Source: Spodoptera frugiperda
Lineage: Eukaryota > Arthropoda > Insecta > Lepidoptera > Noctuidae
Direction of reading: 5' to 3'
Length of the DNA stretch: 64,000 bases
Assembly: GCF_023101765.2 (NCBI RefSeq)
Contig: NC_064213.1
Coordinates: forward strand, 3,224,001-3,288,000
Part shown: positions 33,791 through 45,368 of the stretch, one piece after another
Position numbering within the stretch: position 1 is the stretch's first letter
How the letters are laid out: every line of letters begins with the position of its first letter
Notes under the pieces: model-generated
Seen by the model: the letters and a program-made list of their open reading frames with translations, nothing else
Database searches by the model: none
What the model was told of the DNA's origin: nothing
Position numbers and translations under genes: made by a program

Positions 33791-34292
33791 TTAACACTCT
33801 ATGCAGTATTACTTATCTTATAGTCATCTCAACTTACGCCTCAAAGAAAATACAGGCGTAAAGTTGTTAGGTAAATAGGCCCTAATACAGAAGTCCTCTT
33901 ATGTCCTAACAGTACTCAAAGTCTAGATGCTAAGCACTAAGTAACACAAACACTAATGCAACTATTGAAAACTATGGCAAGTGTACTTCATGGTGTTTTA
34001 AGATTATTGTGTAATAGTGCTAGCAAATTGTATTACATAATAATTATATTAGGTATAAAGGGTTGGTGTAGGAAGATGTCTATTACAATATCATATGCTC
34101 ACATCAATAGCTCATTAAAGTTCACTGTCAGATTACAGAGGTTTCCTCTACATAATAGTTTGCCATAATTATCGCGCTTAGCAGGCGAGTTAGAGATCGT
34201 ATTATAAAAAGTTCAGGTCCAGTGAACTCTGCCATTCAATCTCTGTCATATGTGCAGTCCCTTAATTAGTCCTATAACTGAATGAATTAAGA
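33791..34292. other. No feature seen
   Basis: AT-rich DNA between two repeats; nothing supported. Confidence 0.4.
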
Positions 34293-34584
34293 GTGGGAGA
34301 GCCATGCTTCGGCACGAATGGGCCGGCTAGACTGGAGTGATTACATGGGCTCACGGAAAAACAGACGTGAAACAACGCTTGCGTTTAGTGAGTGAGGTTA
34401 CTAGAGGCCAAATTACCCCCTTTCCTTATCTTTCCAATCCCCGATTTCCCCAACAACCCTTAAATTCCTTCCTGCCGACAACGCAGTTGTAACGCCAGAG
34501 TAGTTTCGGGTGTCCATGAGCGGCGGCGATTGCTTACCATCAGGTGTTCCGTCTGCTCGTTTACAGACTTATACAAAAAAAAAA
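34293..34584 (+). repeat. Repeat B, near full length
   Basis: Starts GTGGGAGAGCCATGCTTCGG and continues in B order to CATGAGCGGCGGCGATTGCT, CCATCAGGTGTTCCGTCTGC and an A-rich end. Confidence 0.8.
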
Positions 34585-35033
34585 TGTGTTTACAAATGTG
34601 TTCTACTATGTCACCTACATTAAGTTAACCATACAATTTTATTAAAAAGTAAGAACGAAATTCACAAAATACAATTACATAAACATACAGTAATACGTGG
34701 TTAAAATAATACGTAATTCAAAAGGCTCCGGGTCTGACGTGACCCCTTAAAGTTTAGAACGCGTGGACGCTATCGTGGGCGGTTCCCAGGTGGGCCAATT
34801 TGATTACCTCCCAGACCTCCCACGCACATTTATAGATCAGTCAGTTTTGTTATTTATTCAAAAGCTTTTGCTTATTGGAGCCCCTATTATTTGGAGTTCT
34901 TGTACATTCATCATGATTGTCTGACAAGAGTCTTAATGCCAGACTAGAGGTTATTCAGATCGTGCCAAATGGCAAAAATTGGAACCCTTTTAGATTCGTC
35001 ATGTCGTTTTTAATAGATCGAGCGAGATGTTTA
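34585..35033. other. No feature seen
   Basis: No supported gene. The GC-richer segment 34722-34830 has no recognisable content. Confidence 0.4.
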
Positions 35034-35188
35034 AATAGGGATGATGACGGGGTATGACAATTAAAAATCTATTTAGTCCGTCAGTTAGGTAATGAAAAAA
35101 TATTAGACACTTTTTTTTTATTTTGTCATATAAGATAACAATACTTAGATAAAAAGAATCAAAGTTTAGGAGTAGGAGCAAATACTTC
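35034..35188 (+). repeat. Repeat C, copy 2
   Basis: GGGATGATGACGGGGTATGA through TTTTGTCATATAAGATAACA to CAAAGTTTAGGAGTAGGAGC, colinear with 7851-8046 and 38868-39080. Confidence 0.6.
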
Positions 35189-36198
35189 ACAGCCTATTTA
35201 TTTATTCAGATCTTTTGTGCAACATACATAGAAATACATAGTTAAAGAAGAATTTTCAGAAAAAATCACAACATTGTTATTTCAGTATTGTTCAGAATTA
35301 TTGTTTTTACGTGAAAATATGTGTGAGCATTCAACATTTTTGAGCTGCATAGAAATATTCATTATTAGCTTTTGCATATTCATTGTCTAACTTATTTAGT
35401 ATTCAACATGTATTTCTAGTGTTAAAATAAGATAAAATAAATTAACGTTTCGTTTCACAAAACAGGTAATTAATTTGCTGTAGACTTAATTTTTTTCGCG
35501 ATGAAATCGATTGGTTGGATAACGTTTTAGAAATATTTAATAATTATACATATTCATAATCTTTATATTATACAAATTAGTAATGTAAAGTGATTATGGA
35601 GTCTACTATGCTATAAGTAGTTTCCAAATATTGCCTAAAACATGTCTAGATGTTAAAGCTAAGGCCTCTAGAGGTCAAGCGATTACTAATTAGGTAATTA
35701 TTCTTTGAACGTTTTAATTTTTAGCAACTATTTAATGGATTTTTGAATTAATTGGATGTAAAAAACGGTCTCACAAACAGTCAAAGTCTAAGCCTGGGTA
35801 CGAAAAATATCGATAAAACGTTGCAAGATGGCTGCGATGCACAAATCGTCTGTCAAGCGTGGGGAACATGAACTTAACTATTTATTCTAGCTTTTAAAGA
35901 TGTCAATTAGATAGGGTTTCTTTGGCCCTAGGGGCTAACTTTAACCAATAGGAATCCAGAACTAAGCGTACCTATATTAATTTTTCATTGGTCTAAAAGT
36001 TTGTGTCAAAGGTACTCTCTAGTGACTGGACTATACATATACATATTATTTGTAACTTAGTATTCATCTGGTCATCTACACATACATACACACATACATA
36101 TGTATGTAAGTGACCGATGTTATAAACCTACTTGTATTACATAATACTTACTCAGTAACTACACTTCAAGTGACATGTCCACAGTACTATCTACATAT
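35189..36198. other. No feature seen
   Basis: About 1 kb of AT-rich DNA with a CATACATA microsatellite near 36078-36105; no gene. Confidence 0.4.
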
Positions 36199-36290
36199 TG
36201 AGTTACACAACCAGTTTATTACGGTCTCGCTTTATGTAATCTTTCAGCACATTCGCCGGTCATTTTATACTGGTTTGTGCATAGCTTGAT
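36199..36290 (+). repeat. Hairpin repeat H, copy 2
   Basis: ACACAACCAGTTTAT pairs with ATACTGGTTTGTG, with one bulge. The loop contains CGGTCATTTTATACTGG, like copy 1, and TAGCTTGATGTGT follows. It is diverged from 27447-27531 but keeps the fold. Confidence 0.5.
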
Positions 36291-36625
36291 GTGTCTCGTG
36301 CACAGTTCAAACAACTTCCGTTTAAACTAACCTTTTGGTTAAATAAGTGCGTAACATGTAACCGCTACTGGTGTTTCTATTTTTACATTTACTTACTAAA
36401 CGTTTTAATGTTCTTTTTGTTTTGTTTGTACATACATAATTGCTTTTTTTTTGAAAGTTTAAACTATAAATAAACATAACGATGTAGTAAGCAAAGGTTT
36501 TCTTTTAATTTTCATGTAATAGTTAGACTGTAATTGTTGTATCAGTCCCACCGTACCCTAATATAGAATAAACACTCAAATATTTATCATGAAGTTGTTG
36601 ATTCGTCTTCTAGGTTCTTTTTTGT
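36291..36625. other. No feature seen
   Basis: AT-rich DNA; no supported feature. Confidence 0.4.
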
Positions 36626-37140
36626 TTTTTATTAGAGGAGGGAAAATCATCTAATGACATCTCTCGCTTAGGGTGAGGTGAGAGGGAGTGTCAGACTCTT
36701 ACTGACTAAAATCCACTCCCGTTTCTACTCCTGCTCTACGTACCTGAGCCTCGATAACTCGCTATGTATTCCGTAGCTTCAGTTCGGGCAGCAGCCCTAC
36801 TGGGCCTCACCAATGGTGTATCAAACCACTACGGCTCTTTGAGGCGCCCGCGGAACGTGACGCGCCGTACACACGGGTCTGATTCTGGTTAAGCGGCAAG
36901 ATATCCATGCTCGTCGTTCGCAGACCTGGGGCCTTAGTCTGCTATTACAATTGTGTCAGAATGGTCGATCATTGACCAGTGCAAGAGGGAAGGAGCTATA
37001 CAACCCACAAAGCTCCGTCTCTTGCACTGCTCAATGATCGACCATTCTGACACAATTGTAAAAGCAGACTAAGGCCCCTGCACTTGTGAGAAATTGTCGC
37101 GTGATCCCCGACGCCCCCGCACTGTCTCCCATGAATCACG
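36626..37140 (-). repeat. R1-LINE 3' end interrupted by a foldback element
   Basis: The minus-oriented R1 3' UTR runs from GGGAAAATCATCTAATGACA to TCGTTCGCAGACCT and resumes after the foldback (36928-37078) with TGCACTTGTG, then CGCGTGATCCCCGACGCCCC. That last segment corresponds to the last codons of the LINE frame (about 4950-4975 in the main copy). It is one of the longest truncated copies here. Confidence 0.8.
36928..37078. mobile_element. Foldback MITE of 151 bp
   Basis: Inverted arms of about 60 bp start GGGGCCTTAGTCTGCT and end AGCAGACTAAGGCCCC with only about two mismatches. A roughly 30-base centre (GGGAAGGAGCTATACAACCC and neighbours) separates them. It interrupts the R1-LINE tail cleanly. 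The target duplication is ambiguous: 1 to 4 bases around CCTG. Confidence 0.85.
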
Positions 37141-37404
37141 TAGTCCTTGGGCCAATTCTTTGAAACGCCAAGATTCCTAGTAGAGTCTCAGTTATACCTA
37201 CGTATACCTATACTATAGATGCGCTTATTTCGTCTCTCTACCTAGAAACGACACCTGTTGCTTAGCTATTGTTGTTTGTGCAACCTGTTGCCGATGTTTC
37301 AACACCGAGCCGATGTTTAAATGTCCTTAGAAGATGTTTATGATCAGATAACATTGTTTTATTAGGTCTTAAAGAAAGGTGTTATAATTTTGACCTGTCT
37401 GTGT

Positions 37405-37700
37405 GATTTTTTTTTTATGTTTAATGGGCCGACGTTTGGCCGCTATCTCGCCTGATAGTAAGTGATGATGCGGCCTACGATGGAGCACGTCTGCCCATAA
37501 GCAACCTTTTCACTCGAGCTTTGAAGACACCCAGGTTGTACCCATCAGGAAACACAGACTCCGGCAAGGAGTTCCACTGCCTAGTAGTTCGCACAAGGAA
37601 GCTTGAAGCGAAGTGCTTCGTGCGAATGGGTGGAATATCCACCATTTTCTGCAACACCGTATCTCCTGAATGCATTGAACTGATTGGAGTACATTTTTTT
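37405..37700 (-). pseudogene. CR1-like LINE C-terminus and 3' UTR
   Basis: The minus frame ending at 37475 reads FASSFLVRTTRQWNSLPESV, then FPDGYNLGVFKARVKRLLMG and RRAPS, the typical C-terminus of a CR1/Jockey-type LINE polyprotein after the reverse transcriptase. The 3' UTR follows (GATGCGGCCTACGATGGAGC in plus orientation) with an A-rich end near 37410. The copy is 5'-truncated near 37690, about 70 codons before the stop. Confidence 0.75.
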
Positions 37701-38341
37701 GTTTATTCAGAGCCTTGTTCACAGTGGGTCTGGTTATACACAATAGGTACATATACAATATTTACGGCAACTTGACCAAAGAACACGATAATCATGATGA
37801 TTTCAAAATAATTAATGGTATAAGCGAGTTTTAACGGACCACCCTTTTCCATGTTTTCCCTTACTGTTCAACCATTCAAAAGTTGTCTGTAAGAGATCGT
37901 TTTTAGTAATAACACCGCCTATTGTACTATCAATTTTCAAATGTTTGACCTTCTTGTTTGATATAGTGTAAAATAAAGGGATTTTCTATTCTATTCTATA
38001 AGTGAAATAAAATAGGCCTCTTTGTATATTAATGGAAGATTTTTTCTACTCTATGAGGTGTTTTTTCTACTTAATCCCTTCCAGAGCATGTATCTATTTC
38101 ACCACTCTCTCTACAGAACATATCTATGTACTCAGCAAATATTTGTATATGAATTTGAGTAACACTTATACATATGTATGGAAAGACATTTTACTTCAAA
38201 AAACTATTGATCTTTGAACTCTAATACTTGACCTTAATTTTGTGTTGCATATCCATCGATTCGTTTGTATTTACATATTATATTATTTTCGTTGGAAATA
38301 TAGGTGCTATAATAATATTACATTTTATTGCACATACCTTT
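37701..38341. other. No feature seen
   Basis: AT-rich DNA; nothing supported. Confidence 0.4.
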
Positions 38342-38492
38342 TTTATGATGATGGGGGAAACCTTCAAAAGGCACCTAGCTTTTTGGGGAGAAAGACTAGG
38401 GAGTGTGGGATTTTTACCTCACTAAAAACACCCTGATGGCAACCCTCAACACATGTAAGGGACACCGAGTCCTCTTAGTAGACCTGCTCCGG
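38342..38492 (+). repeat. Repeat G, copy 2
   Basis: CCTTCAAAAGGCACCTAGCT, GTGTGGGATTTTTACCTCAC and GGGACACCGAGTCCTCTTAG match the front half of 33535-33790. The 3' half is missing. Confidence 0.6.
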
Positions 38493-38867
38493 TTATTTGT
38501 TTATTTTACATACCTACCACTTTTTATTGCAAAAAATATTCCTACCAAACAATATTCTGTCTGTCGCCGTTTTACGCTTGAACCACTGAAGCTATTATAA
38601 AGTATTTCGGAACAAACAAGGAAGAACCTTAGGAAATGACTTATCAAGCTTCCTTTGAACGAAATTGTACCTATTCGCCTTTTCATATTCCTACTGATAT
38701 AAAGGGTTAAAGTGAAGACACCCACATAATATTATATTATCGTGTTTAGTGTTTATATGATCAATACAATATTTGATTAAGCCAGGAACCGAATGCAATG
38801 AAAATCAGCTTTATTACTGATCTATTAAAAGATTTTTCTAAAGAAAACTGCGTCTTAAAACAGCAGA

Positions 38868-39080
38868 ATAGGGATGATGGCGGGGTATGAAAATTAAAAA
38901 ATGTATTTAGTCCGTCAGTTAAAAATAAAAAAATATTTGACACGTATTCTTTTACTTTGTCATATAAGATTACAATACTTAGATGAAACAAATTAAAGTT
39001 TAGGAGGAGCAACTACATCATTTCTAGAAAAAAAATGTAACTAGAAGTGACGTCACGTCATATTTACTAACCTAACCTAA
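38868..39080 (+). repeat. Repeat C, copy 3
   Basis: GGGATGATGGCGGGGTATGA, then TTTGTCATATAAGATTACAA, then AAAGTTTAGGAGGAGC. It continues with AACCTAACCTAACCCTA, which may correspond to the end of copy 1. Confidence 0.6.
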
Positions 39081-39351
39081 CCCTATTGCACAAAATTACA
39101 CAATATCGTTCAACATATTCGTCTACACTTGAAGTGTACATCTCTAATGAATGTTCACAGACGTTTACTTACGTAAATATTAATTAAATTATTGTGATCT
39201 TTGATCCATATGAATGTAATGTGCATTTATAATTGGTTTCTAGCAATAATTATAATAGAAAGGGTGTTGGAGCACTTACGAAAGGAATTCATCAAGAATG
39301 AGTTAGAATGCTAGTAGATATCGAAATCATAATATCTCCACTATAAATCTA

Positions 39352-39515
39352 CTAGCTTCTGCCAGTGGTTTCGTCCGCGTTCCCAGTGGATAAAAAGTAG
39401 CCTATGTGCCATTCCAGACCATAATCTACTCTTTCAAATTTCATCCCGATCCTTTTAGCCGATTTTGAGTGAAGGATAAACAAACAAGCATATAAACTTT
39501 TGCAATAATATTATA
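39352..39515 (-). repeat. Short Helitron, 5' end lost
   Basis: The plus strand starts CTAGCTTCTGCC and has GATAAAAAGTAGCCTATGTG, CCAGACCATAATCTACTC and TTTCATCCCGATCC, inverse to 10121-10304. The R1-tail at 39517 adjoins its far end. Confidence 0.65.
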
Positions 39516-39516
39516 T

Positions 39517-39672
39517 TTTTTTAAGGTGGAAAAATCATCCAATGACTTCTCCCGCCTTGGGTGAGGCGAGAGGGAGTGTCAGACTTTTACTGACTAAAAA
39601 CCACCCCGTTCCTACTCCTGCTTTTCGAGCCGGAGCCCCGGTAAATCCGCTAGGTAGTACGCAGCTCCAGAA
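39517..39672 (-). repeat. R1-LINE 3' tail, well preserved
   Basis: The plus strand reads AAAATCATCCAATGACTTCT, AACCACCCCGTTCCTACTCC and GAGCCGGAGCCCCGGTAAAT, close to the main LINE. Imperfect flanking AATATTATAT and AATATTGTAT may be its target duplication. Confidence 0.85.
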
Positions 39673-39942
39673 TATTGTATAGTAGGATAAGAAACAAACC
39701 GAAATAAAAGTATGTAGCCAGAATGCTTATCTAGAGCACTTTCATAGACAGTGGTTGTGAATGTAGATAGATGATTCAATACCTTCCTACTAACGCAATG
39801 GGAGACAGGCGTGACGCTATGTATGTAGAAATATATATTATATATCTTACATTTGAAAGGCATAAACTCGGGTCATGTACCTTCATATCAACTAGCCGAC
39901 AGTACTATGAACTGTAATTAAATATTTATTGGAGCTGATGGC

Positions 39943-40082
39943 TTAATACGAGTTTGTTTTACGTTTAACGAAACGAGACCACGTTCGGCACTCTGATTGG
40001 TTGGTTCATTTGCACCGGCCAATCAGAGCGCCGAACGCGTTTTCATTTCGTATTCGTTCATCGTAAAGCAAACTCTTATTAA
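39943..40082 (+). mobile_element. MITE E, copy 1
   Basis: 140 bp with inverted ends TTAATACGAGTTTG and CAAACTCTTATTAA and a centre with two opposed CCAATCAGA-type motifs (CTGATTGGTTGG and GGCCAATCAGAG). It matches 57313-57460. No coding function. Confidence 0.75.
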
Positions 40083-40290
40083 ACCTTCTAATGACGCTCT
40101 GTATGTAACATACATCATCAGGATTTTCACGTCTACTGCTGGATATATGCCTCTCCATTGGCATGCCACTGAACTCGATCTTCGGCTCTACCCATCCTAC
40201 CACTACCAGTCACCTTGCGGATATCGTCACTCCACCTAGCTGGAGGGCGCCTTAAACTACGCTTGCCTAGACGTAGGCTAAAAGATAAGC
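40083..40290 (-). pseudogene. RTE-type LINE C-terminal remnant
   Basis: The minus frame reads RRPPARWSDDIRKVTGSGRM, then GRAEDRVQWHANGEAYIQQ, with a stop at 40133-40135. The RPPxRWSDDI motif is the conserved C-terminus of lepidopteran RTE elements. Only about 50 codons remain. Confidence 0.75.
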
Positions 40291-40318
40291 AAGCTTAAGT
40301 GGTAGTGGGTCGGTCCGA

Positions 40319-40355
40319 CCAATCAGAGGACTTGATACGGTAACCGTATATAAAA
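40319..40355 (+). promoter_or_regulatory. CCAAT and TATA promoter-like motifs
   Basis: CCAAT at 40319-40323, the inverted repeat TACGGTAACCGTA at 40336-40348 and TATATAAAA at 40347-40355 are arranged as in an RNA polymerase II promoter, with an initiator-like TTCA about 30 bases on. No open frame follows, so the transcript, if any, is unknown. It may belong to a lost mobile element. Confidence 0.35.
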
Positions 40356-40639
40356 TCTCGCACTAGACCCTCTGTCTTCAAAGTAAGCAAAGCTGCAGCC
40401 ATTCATTTCAATTAGTTTAACGAAGAGCGTGTTTGTTTGAAATTATAAATCTTGGATGTAATTAAGGTATATTTTGTGGATGTGTCTGTCAAATTGTTTG
40501 TAAATGGGGGATCTTCGTGATATGGCGTGTTGCGTAATTAGATTTATTATTGTAATTTCTTTTCTTCGTAGCTTAACTTGAGAATTGTTAATAGAAGCAT
40601 ACTTGGGGCTTAATTATCGAGCTTCGGCCCTAACTATAG

Positions 40640-40752
40640 AGCTAATTTAAGCAGGAGTAGGATGGTTTCTTGTCATTAAGAGTCTGAACCTCTCTCTCGC
40701 GTCACCCAAGACGGGAGAAGTCATAGATTATAGATTTCTCTCCCAAAAAAAA
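40640..40752 (+). repeat. R1-LINE 3' tail, short diverged copy
   Basis: GCAGGAGTAGGATGGTTTCT, AAGAGTCTGAACCTCTCTCT and GACGGGAGAAGTCATAGATT are followed by an A tract. Confidence 0.75.
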
Positions 40753-41514
40753 AAACTGACTTGGATGAGATAAAATCCAAAATACAATAAAACGTCATCG
40801 GGAAATATCTTTTATACTTAGAAACTGACAGAGGAAAAGTAACTCCAGTTTTTCAGTTCTGCTACGAACTCCACGCGCCAATTTTCACACACTAGTCACG
40901 ATTTCAAACTCGTAACGTCACACCAAACGTAATTTTCAAAAAAGCAATACTTTATTCAGCACTCGCACTTTTAACTACTCCACCAAAAAGACAAGCTCGC
41001 TACTATCTAGGAAAAACCCCTATTACATACATACCTAGATTACCTAGCTCACTCCAATCTAGTCTTACACTTCACCTTTATTTCCGCCTTTTAAAAGTGG
41101 ACTATCCATTTCACAAAGTATATTGAGATGATCATAATCAAGAGCATCTGAATGCTGGTCTATATAACGTTACGTGTCTGGTTATCTAACTGGTGGATAG
41201 ATCATGTACGAGTTATGTGTGCCCAATGAGATAGAATGTCGTTGTTTTGTATTTCGTTTTATTTGAGACTGTCTATATTTGTACAGGGTGTAAACTGAAC
41301 GGTTCCAAATGTTGCAAATAGGCGATGGTAAAAAATGAGTTGTATTAAAAAACAAATAGGATTTTAATGTTGATTTTATGTAATAATAGTAATCAACTGC
41401 TTACGGCTGATATTGCATGAATAACATGAAAACAGAAGTGATTAAAATTATAAAAACAAAAAATATTAGCAATATAATTGTAGCATTTTAGGAATTGAAG
41501 GTTTTGCGTTGCCG
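40753..41514. other. No feature seen
   Basis: AT-rich; nothing supported. Confidence 0.4.
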
Positions 41515-41581
41515 GTTGTAGCGGCTCTGGTGTTTCGGGTGATCATGGGCGGCGGCGTTTACCAGCTTATACCGTAAAAAA
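41515..41581 (+). repeat. Repeat B, 3' end only
   Basis: GCGTTGCCGGTTGTAGCGGC, GGTGATCATGGGCGGCGGCG and TTATACCGTAAAAAA match the last part of repeat B, with the CATCAGG segment deleted. Confidence 0.65.
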
Positions 41582-42205
41582 ACTATCTGTAGATTTTGCT
41601 TAAGATATAATTTTGCCTTTACCTGTGCCAAAGTTCTATTAGGAAGATGCTAGTTTCTGTATTCCATGGGAAGATTAGTAAGAATTAAAGCTGTTTAAGT
41701 AAAGAAGAGGAAAGTAAGAAGCGATAGACATGTTCAACAAAAACAGAAGACAGAACAGAAGTCGATTCCTACCCAAATATGAAATTCAAATAAAAACACA
41801 AATACACACATCCAATGTTTGCATGAAACTCCTAATATTGGCGTTCACATTCCTAAGGATATTATTGCCATTCCTTTAAGCATTTGAGTAAACATTGATA
41901 CAATTTTTTATGATTCCCGAAGCGACTTGAATCTGCTCATAAATATTTGATCGTGTTAAGATGTATTTGTATCTTGGTTAAAGGCATGTGGGATGATTTG
42001 AGATGGTAAATAAGCCTAATTAGTACATAAAAGGTAGGACTGGTATACTAAGAAGTTGTTCTGCACGCACTTTACCAAATGTGTCGGTGATGCCATCCGA
42101 TTCTGTGTTACATAAAATGAATGATTCGTTTTTATGTGTGATTTGGTGGGTACAAATAATTTAATGTGCCATTACACCGTGTTTTAATGTAGTGGACAGT
42201 CTGAT
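41582..42205. other. No feature seen
   Basis: AT-rich; nothing supported. Confidence 0.4.
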
Positions 42206-42380
42206 TCCCGGGTTAGTCATAATATAATTGGGCTTATTTTTCGGATTTTAGAAATTTTTCAGTCCCCCGAGGCTGGAATTGTGCCCAGTATATGGCAATA
42301 GGTTCACCCCCTATTACCTATGGCATTACGAGACGTAATATGCACTTCTGCCCTCTCCTTCGGGGATAAAAGACGTGACG
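42206..42380 (+). repeat. SINE-T, degraded copy
   Basis: CTGATTCCCGGGTTAG, ATTGGGCTTATTTTTCGG, GGCAATAGGTTCACCCCCTA and CTTCGGGGATAAAAGACGTG follow the SINE-T body. The A box is not recognisable. Confidence 0.7.
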
Positions 42381-42742
42381 ATACGGACAGTACTTGATAT
42401 TATCTATCTTGGCAAATTTCTTATCCGCTATTCCTCAGAACTAAAAAAAAAAAATCTCGGGTAATATTTTATGTAATTTCTACTCCGGGTCTTTTCGGAT
42501 CGATATTAGGACTTAGTGCCCCAAAATCCAATTTCCTTTCTAGTTTACTAAGTCCAATATAGGATCGTTATTAACCCTAGATATCTAACCTTCGTTGATT
42601 CGATGAACACGCAGCAGAATATTAGCTATTCAGTGAAGCACTTTCGAGACGTATACAGGTTCATAAAGTACATATAAGTGCAATAGTTTTCGAGATATTA
42701 ATGGTACAATCGGACGTTAGGATTCTAGGATGAACATATCTG

Positions 42743-42831
42743 TGCGGTCTACCTAGCGGGTTTACCGGGGCTCCGGCTCGAAAAGCAGGAGTAGGAACGA
42801 GGTGGTTGTTAGTCAGTAAGAGTTTGACGGA
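42743..42831 (+). repeat. R1-LINE 3' tail fragment without tail end
   Basis: GCGGTCTACCTAGCGGGTTT through GTTAGTCAGTAAGAGTTTGAC. The final GGGAGAAGTCATTGG part and the A tract are missing, so it was cut after insertion. Confidence 0.75.
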
Positions 42832-44154
42832 AAAATTTGAACGTATCTAAAACCTACTTCTACTTTTATAAATAAATCTTTTTAGTTCCACAAAAGCCTT
42901 TCAGTAGTCTCAGTCAGTACTACTTCAAGGACAACTACAACTTTTATTTTACCTAGTTACTAAGTAATAAGTTAGTTGTAGAATTAATCAGTTACAGACA
43001 CTCCTGGCCTCGTGATGAGCTCATGAATAACAGGTCCGTCCTCTCAAATGTAGTTAGGTAACTTCGGAACGGACTCGTGAGAAAATTAAGTGTTCCAAAG
43101 ATTTAATCATTTGGAGGGCAAAAAGGACAAGCGTGAGTAGTAAATACTGTTTGATTACGAAGTATGGTGTTGGTAATGGGGCCTATTTACCTAATACCTT
43201 ATTTTTGCTCACAAGATCGTACTAGTGTGAACCTGTCGTTATTCGTCCAATAGGGAATTATTATACTGCCACACGTTCAAAAGTCTAATGAGATTTTTGA
43301 ACGTATCATTATGTTAGATATTTTAATTGTTTTATCAGGTGTAGTTTATGATACGGACCTTGTGCAATCTAGAATAAATGTCCGTGCGTTTAGGCGTTTT
43401 TGTCATACTTATTATTGGAGGCAAGTATAACAGCTCACAAGTAGGCCCCACTTAGTTTTTAAGTCAAATTTCCATGGTGCTTGGCGACTGTGCTTCTTCC
43501 AGGCAATCTCTTTTACGCCTTCAGGTTTAAGTCATTCTGTCTCTTGCATTGAAATCACCAAGGGAAATGGAAACTATCTTCTTCTCTGATAATATTATTC
43601 TTTTGATTTCCTTAGTATTTTTTTAAAGCCATTTTGATTTTGATGATATATCTTCAAATTCTCAATAATGGAATCCTAAGATTGAGGAGCTATTTTTGAC
43701 CAAGGGCCACTCCTGTTATTATGATCAGTTTCACAAACTGATTTTAGTATACTTAGTTTCATCTCTGCTTACCTCTTCATAGAACCAGTGTGAATACTAC
43801 GCTTCTGATAAAGAAATACATTGTCTTATTTCACACTCATTATGCGGATAGGCCTTTAATTTCCCACTCAAATAGCCAATGAATTCTATTACATAATACC
43901 TAGAGAGTAAAATCCAATTTCGAATGCCTTACACTATTTTTGGCTTGCTCGTGGGTGTCCCAATTCCATTTCGGAACCTAAACCACATCTATTTATGTAT
44001 TATCCTATATATCTTTTAATCTTTGTAATGTAGATATATTTAATTCGTATTATTTAAATAAAAAAAAGAAAGAATCGATGGAAATAACTTAAGAATGCAT
44101 GCACCAAATCGGATGGTTGTTTTTTTGTCATTGTCTGTTAATATTTTATAAAAG
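42832..44154. other. No supported gene
   Basis: AT-rich. At 43500-43620 a minus-strand frame contains SLGDFNARDR, reminiscent of the LINE endonuclease GDFN motif, but the context does not confirm it. Confidence 0.35.
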
Positions 44155-44166
44155 AAGGTATGTTTG

Positions 44167-44354
44167 GTCAACACAGATGGGGCCCAATAGGGCTGACGCC
44201 GACCCAGAGCTGCAGACTGCTTAGGACTACCGGGGCTCCGGCTTGAAAAGCAGGAGTAGGAGCGGGGTGGTTTTTAGTTAGTAAGATACTGGCACTCCGT
44301 CTCGCCTCGCCCAAGGCGAGAGAAGTCATTGGATGATTTTACTCCCATAATAAA
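44167..44354 (+). mobile_element. R1-LINE 3' tail with target duplication
   Basis: Flanked by AAGGTATGTTTG (44155-44166) and AAGGCATGTTTG (44355-44366), a 12 bp duplication with one change. It covers CACAGATGGGGCCCAATAGG to GGATGATTTTACTCCC. Confidence 0.85.
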
Positions 44355-44798
44355 AAGGCATGTTTGATAAAGTTTTATTTAATAGATAGCAAACAGGCAT
44401 AAGGATCACAACGGGTGGTAAGCGGTTATGATCAACTATGTGCACAAACAACCCAAGTGCATAGCCAATCGCTTAAAAATAAAATCAAATTTATAGTCAA
44501 AGCAGAACAATAAAAAGACAAACTTAGAAATTGAACATAACAAGCAAACCATTAAAACAAAACATAAACTCACAATCACAAATAATGTAATGAAAAGTTA
44601 TATAAATCATTATTGAATGCGATGGGAACCGAACTCGATACCCCGGCCATCAATACATAGGTGTCAGAGAAACAATAACACTTATTGTATCACATTTGCA
44701 TGTGCACCAACGTTCCCATCCGTATTGCTAACTCAAAAAATTCATTACGTTGGATTGAACACATAACATTTGTTTTTTTATGGTATAGAATGGTATTG

Positions 44799-44945
44799 TA
44801 GTGGTGGCTCGGAGGTTTAAGACACGCTACTCATGCATGAGGGTGCGGGTTCAAAACCTACCAATGGCTAGCTGGTAAAAAGTTGACTTTCCGAGTTATT
44901 ATAGTTATTATAAACGATAAAGGAAAATATCATCTGACATATTTA
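44799..44945 (+). repeat. Second tRNA-derived SINE (SINE-U), copy 1
   Basis: GTGGCTCGGAGGTTTAAGAC and GGGTTCAAAACC resemble A and B boxes, followed by a CTACCAATGGC and TTTCCGAGTT body shared with 59555-59842. The 3' part is missing. Confidence 0.6.
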
Positions 44946-45161
44946 TCATTACTCACTTGTATTGATTACGAAGATTAAAAAGTCACATTTAGTTTTTCAT
45001 AAAGACTATGTTCAGATTTTGTATGATTTTTTCATTGTGTTTATATTTTGCTTATTTGTATTTAGAATTAATTTTAAGACCTTTCTATCGTAATGGGGAA
45101 ACATGTAATAGTAGTTTTAGGTGAGATTTAATATAATAAATAAGTTTTAATAATGTATTAC

Positions 45162-45368
45162 CAACTTTTCACCAGATATGTTGTGAGTCCCGAGTAATAG
45201 GGAGTGCGTTTATTGCCATATTGAATCGGACACAATTAGGTAATATAGTTTCAATGCTACCACCTACTGAGATTTTTTTGGAAAACCGTAATGCTGTGCT
45301 TCAGGAATCAAACTCAATGCCTATTACTTGGCAGTTGTAATAGCGACCTCTTGACCAGTAAGGCAGTC
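45162..45368 (-). repeat. SINE-T, degraded copy
   Basis: On the plus strand AACTTTTCACCAG, GTAATAGGGAGTGCGTTTAT and a GACCTCTTGACCAGTAAGGC end mirror the SINE-T order. Its boxes are eroded. Confidence 0.65.

Noticed and set aside
43500..43620. Minus-strand frame with SLGDFNARDR, like the LINE endonuclease motif
   Set aside because: Stops surround it and no neighbouring endonuclease motifs or 3' part could be found; chance is possible.
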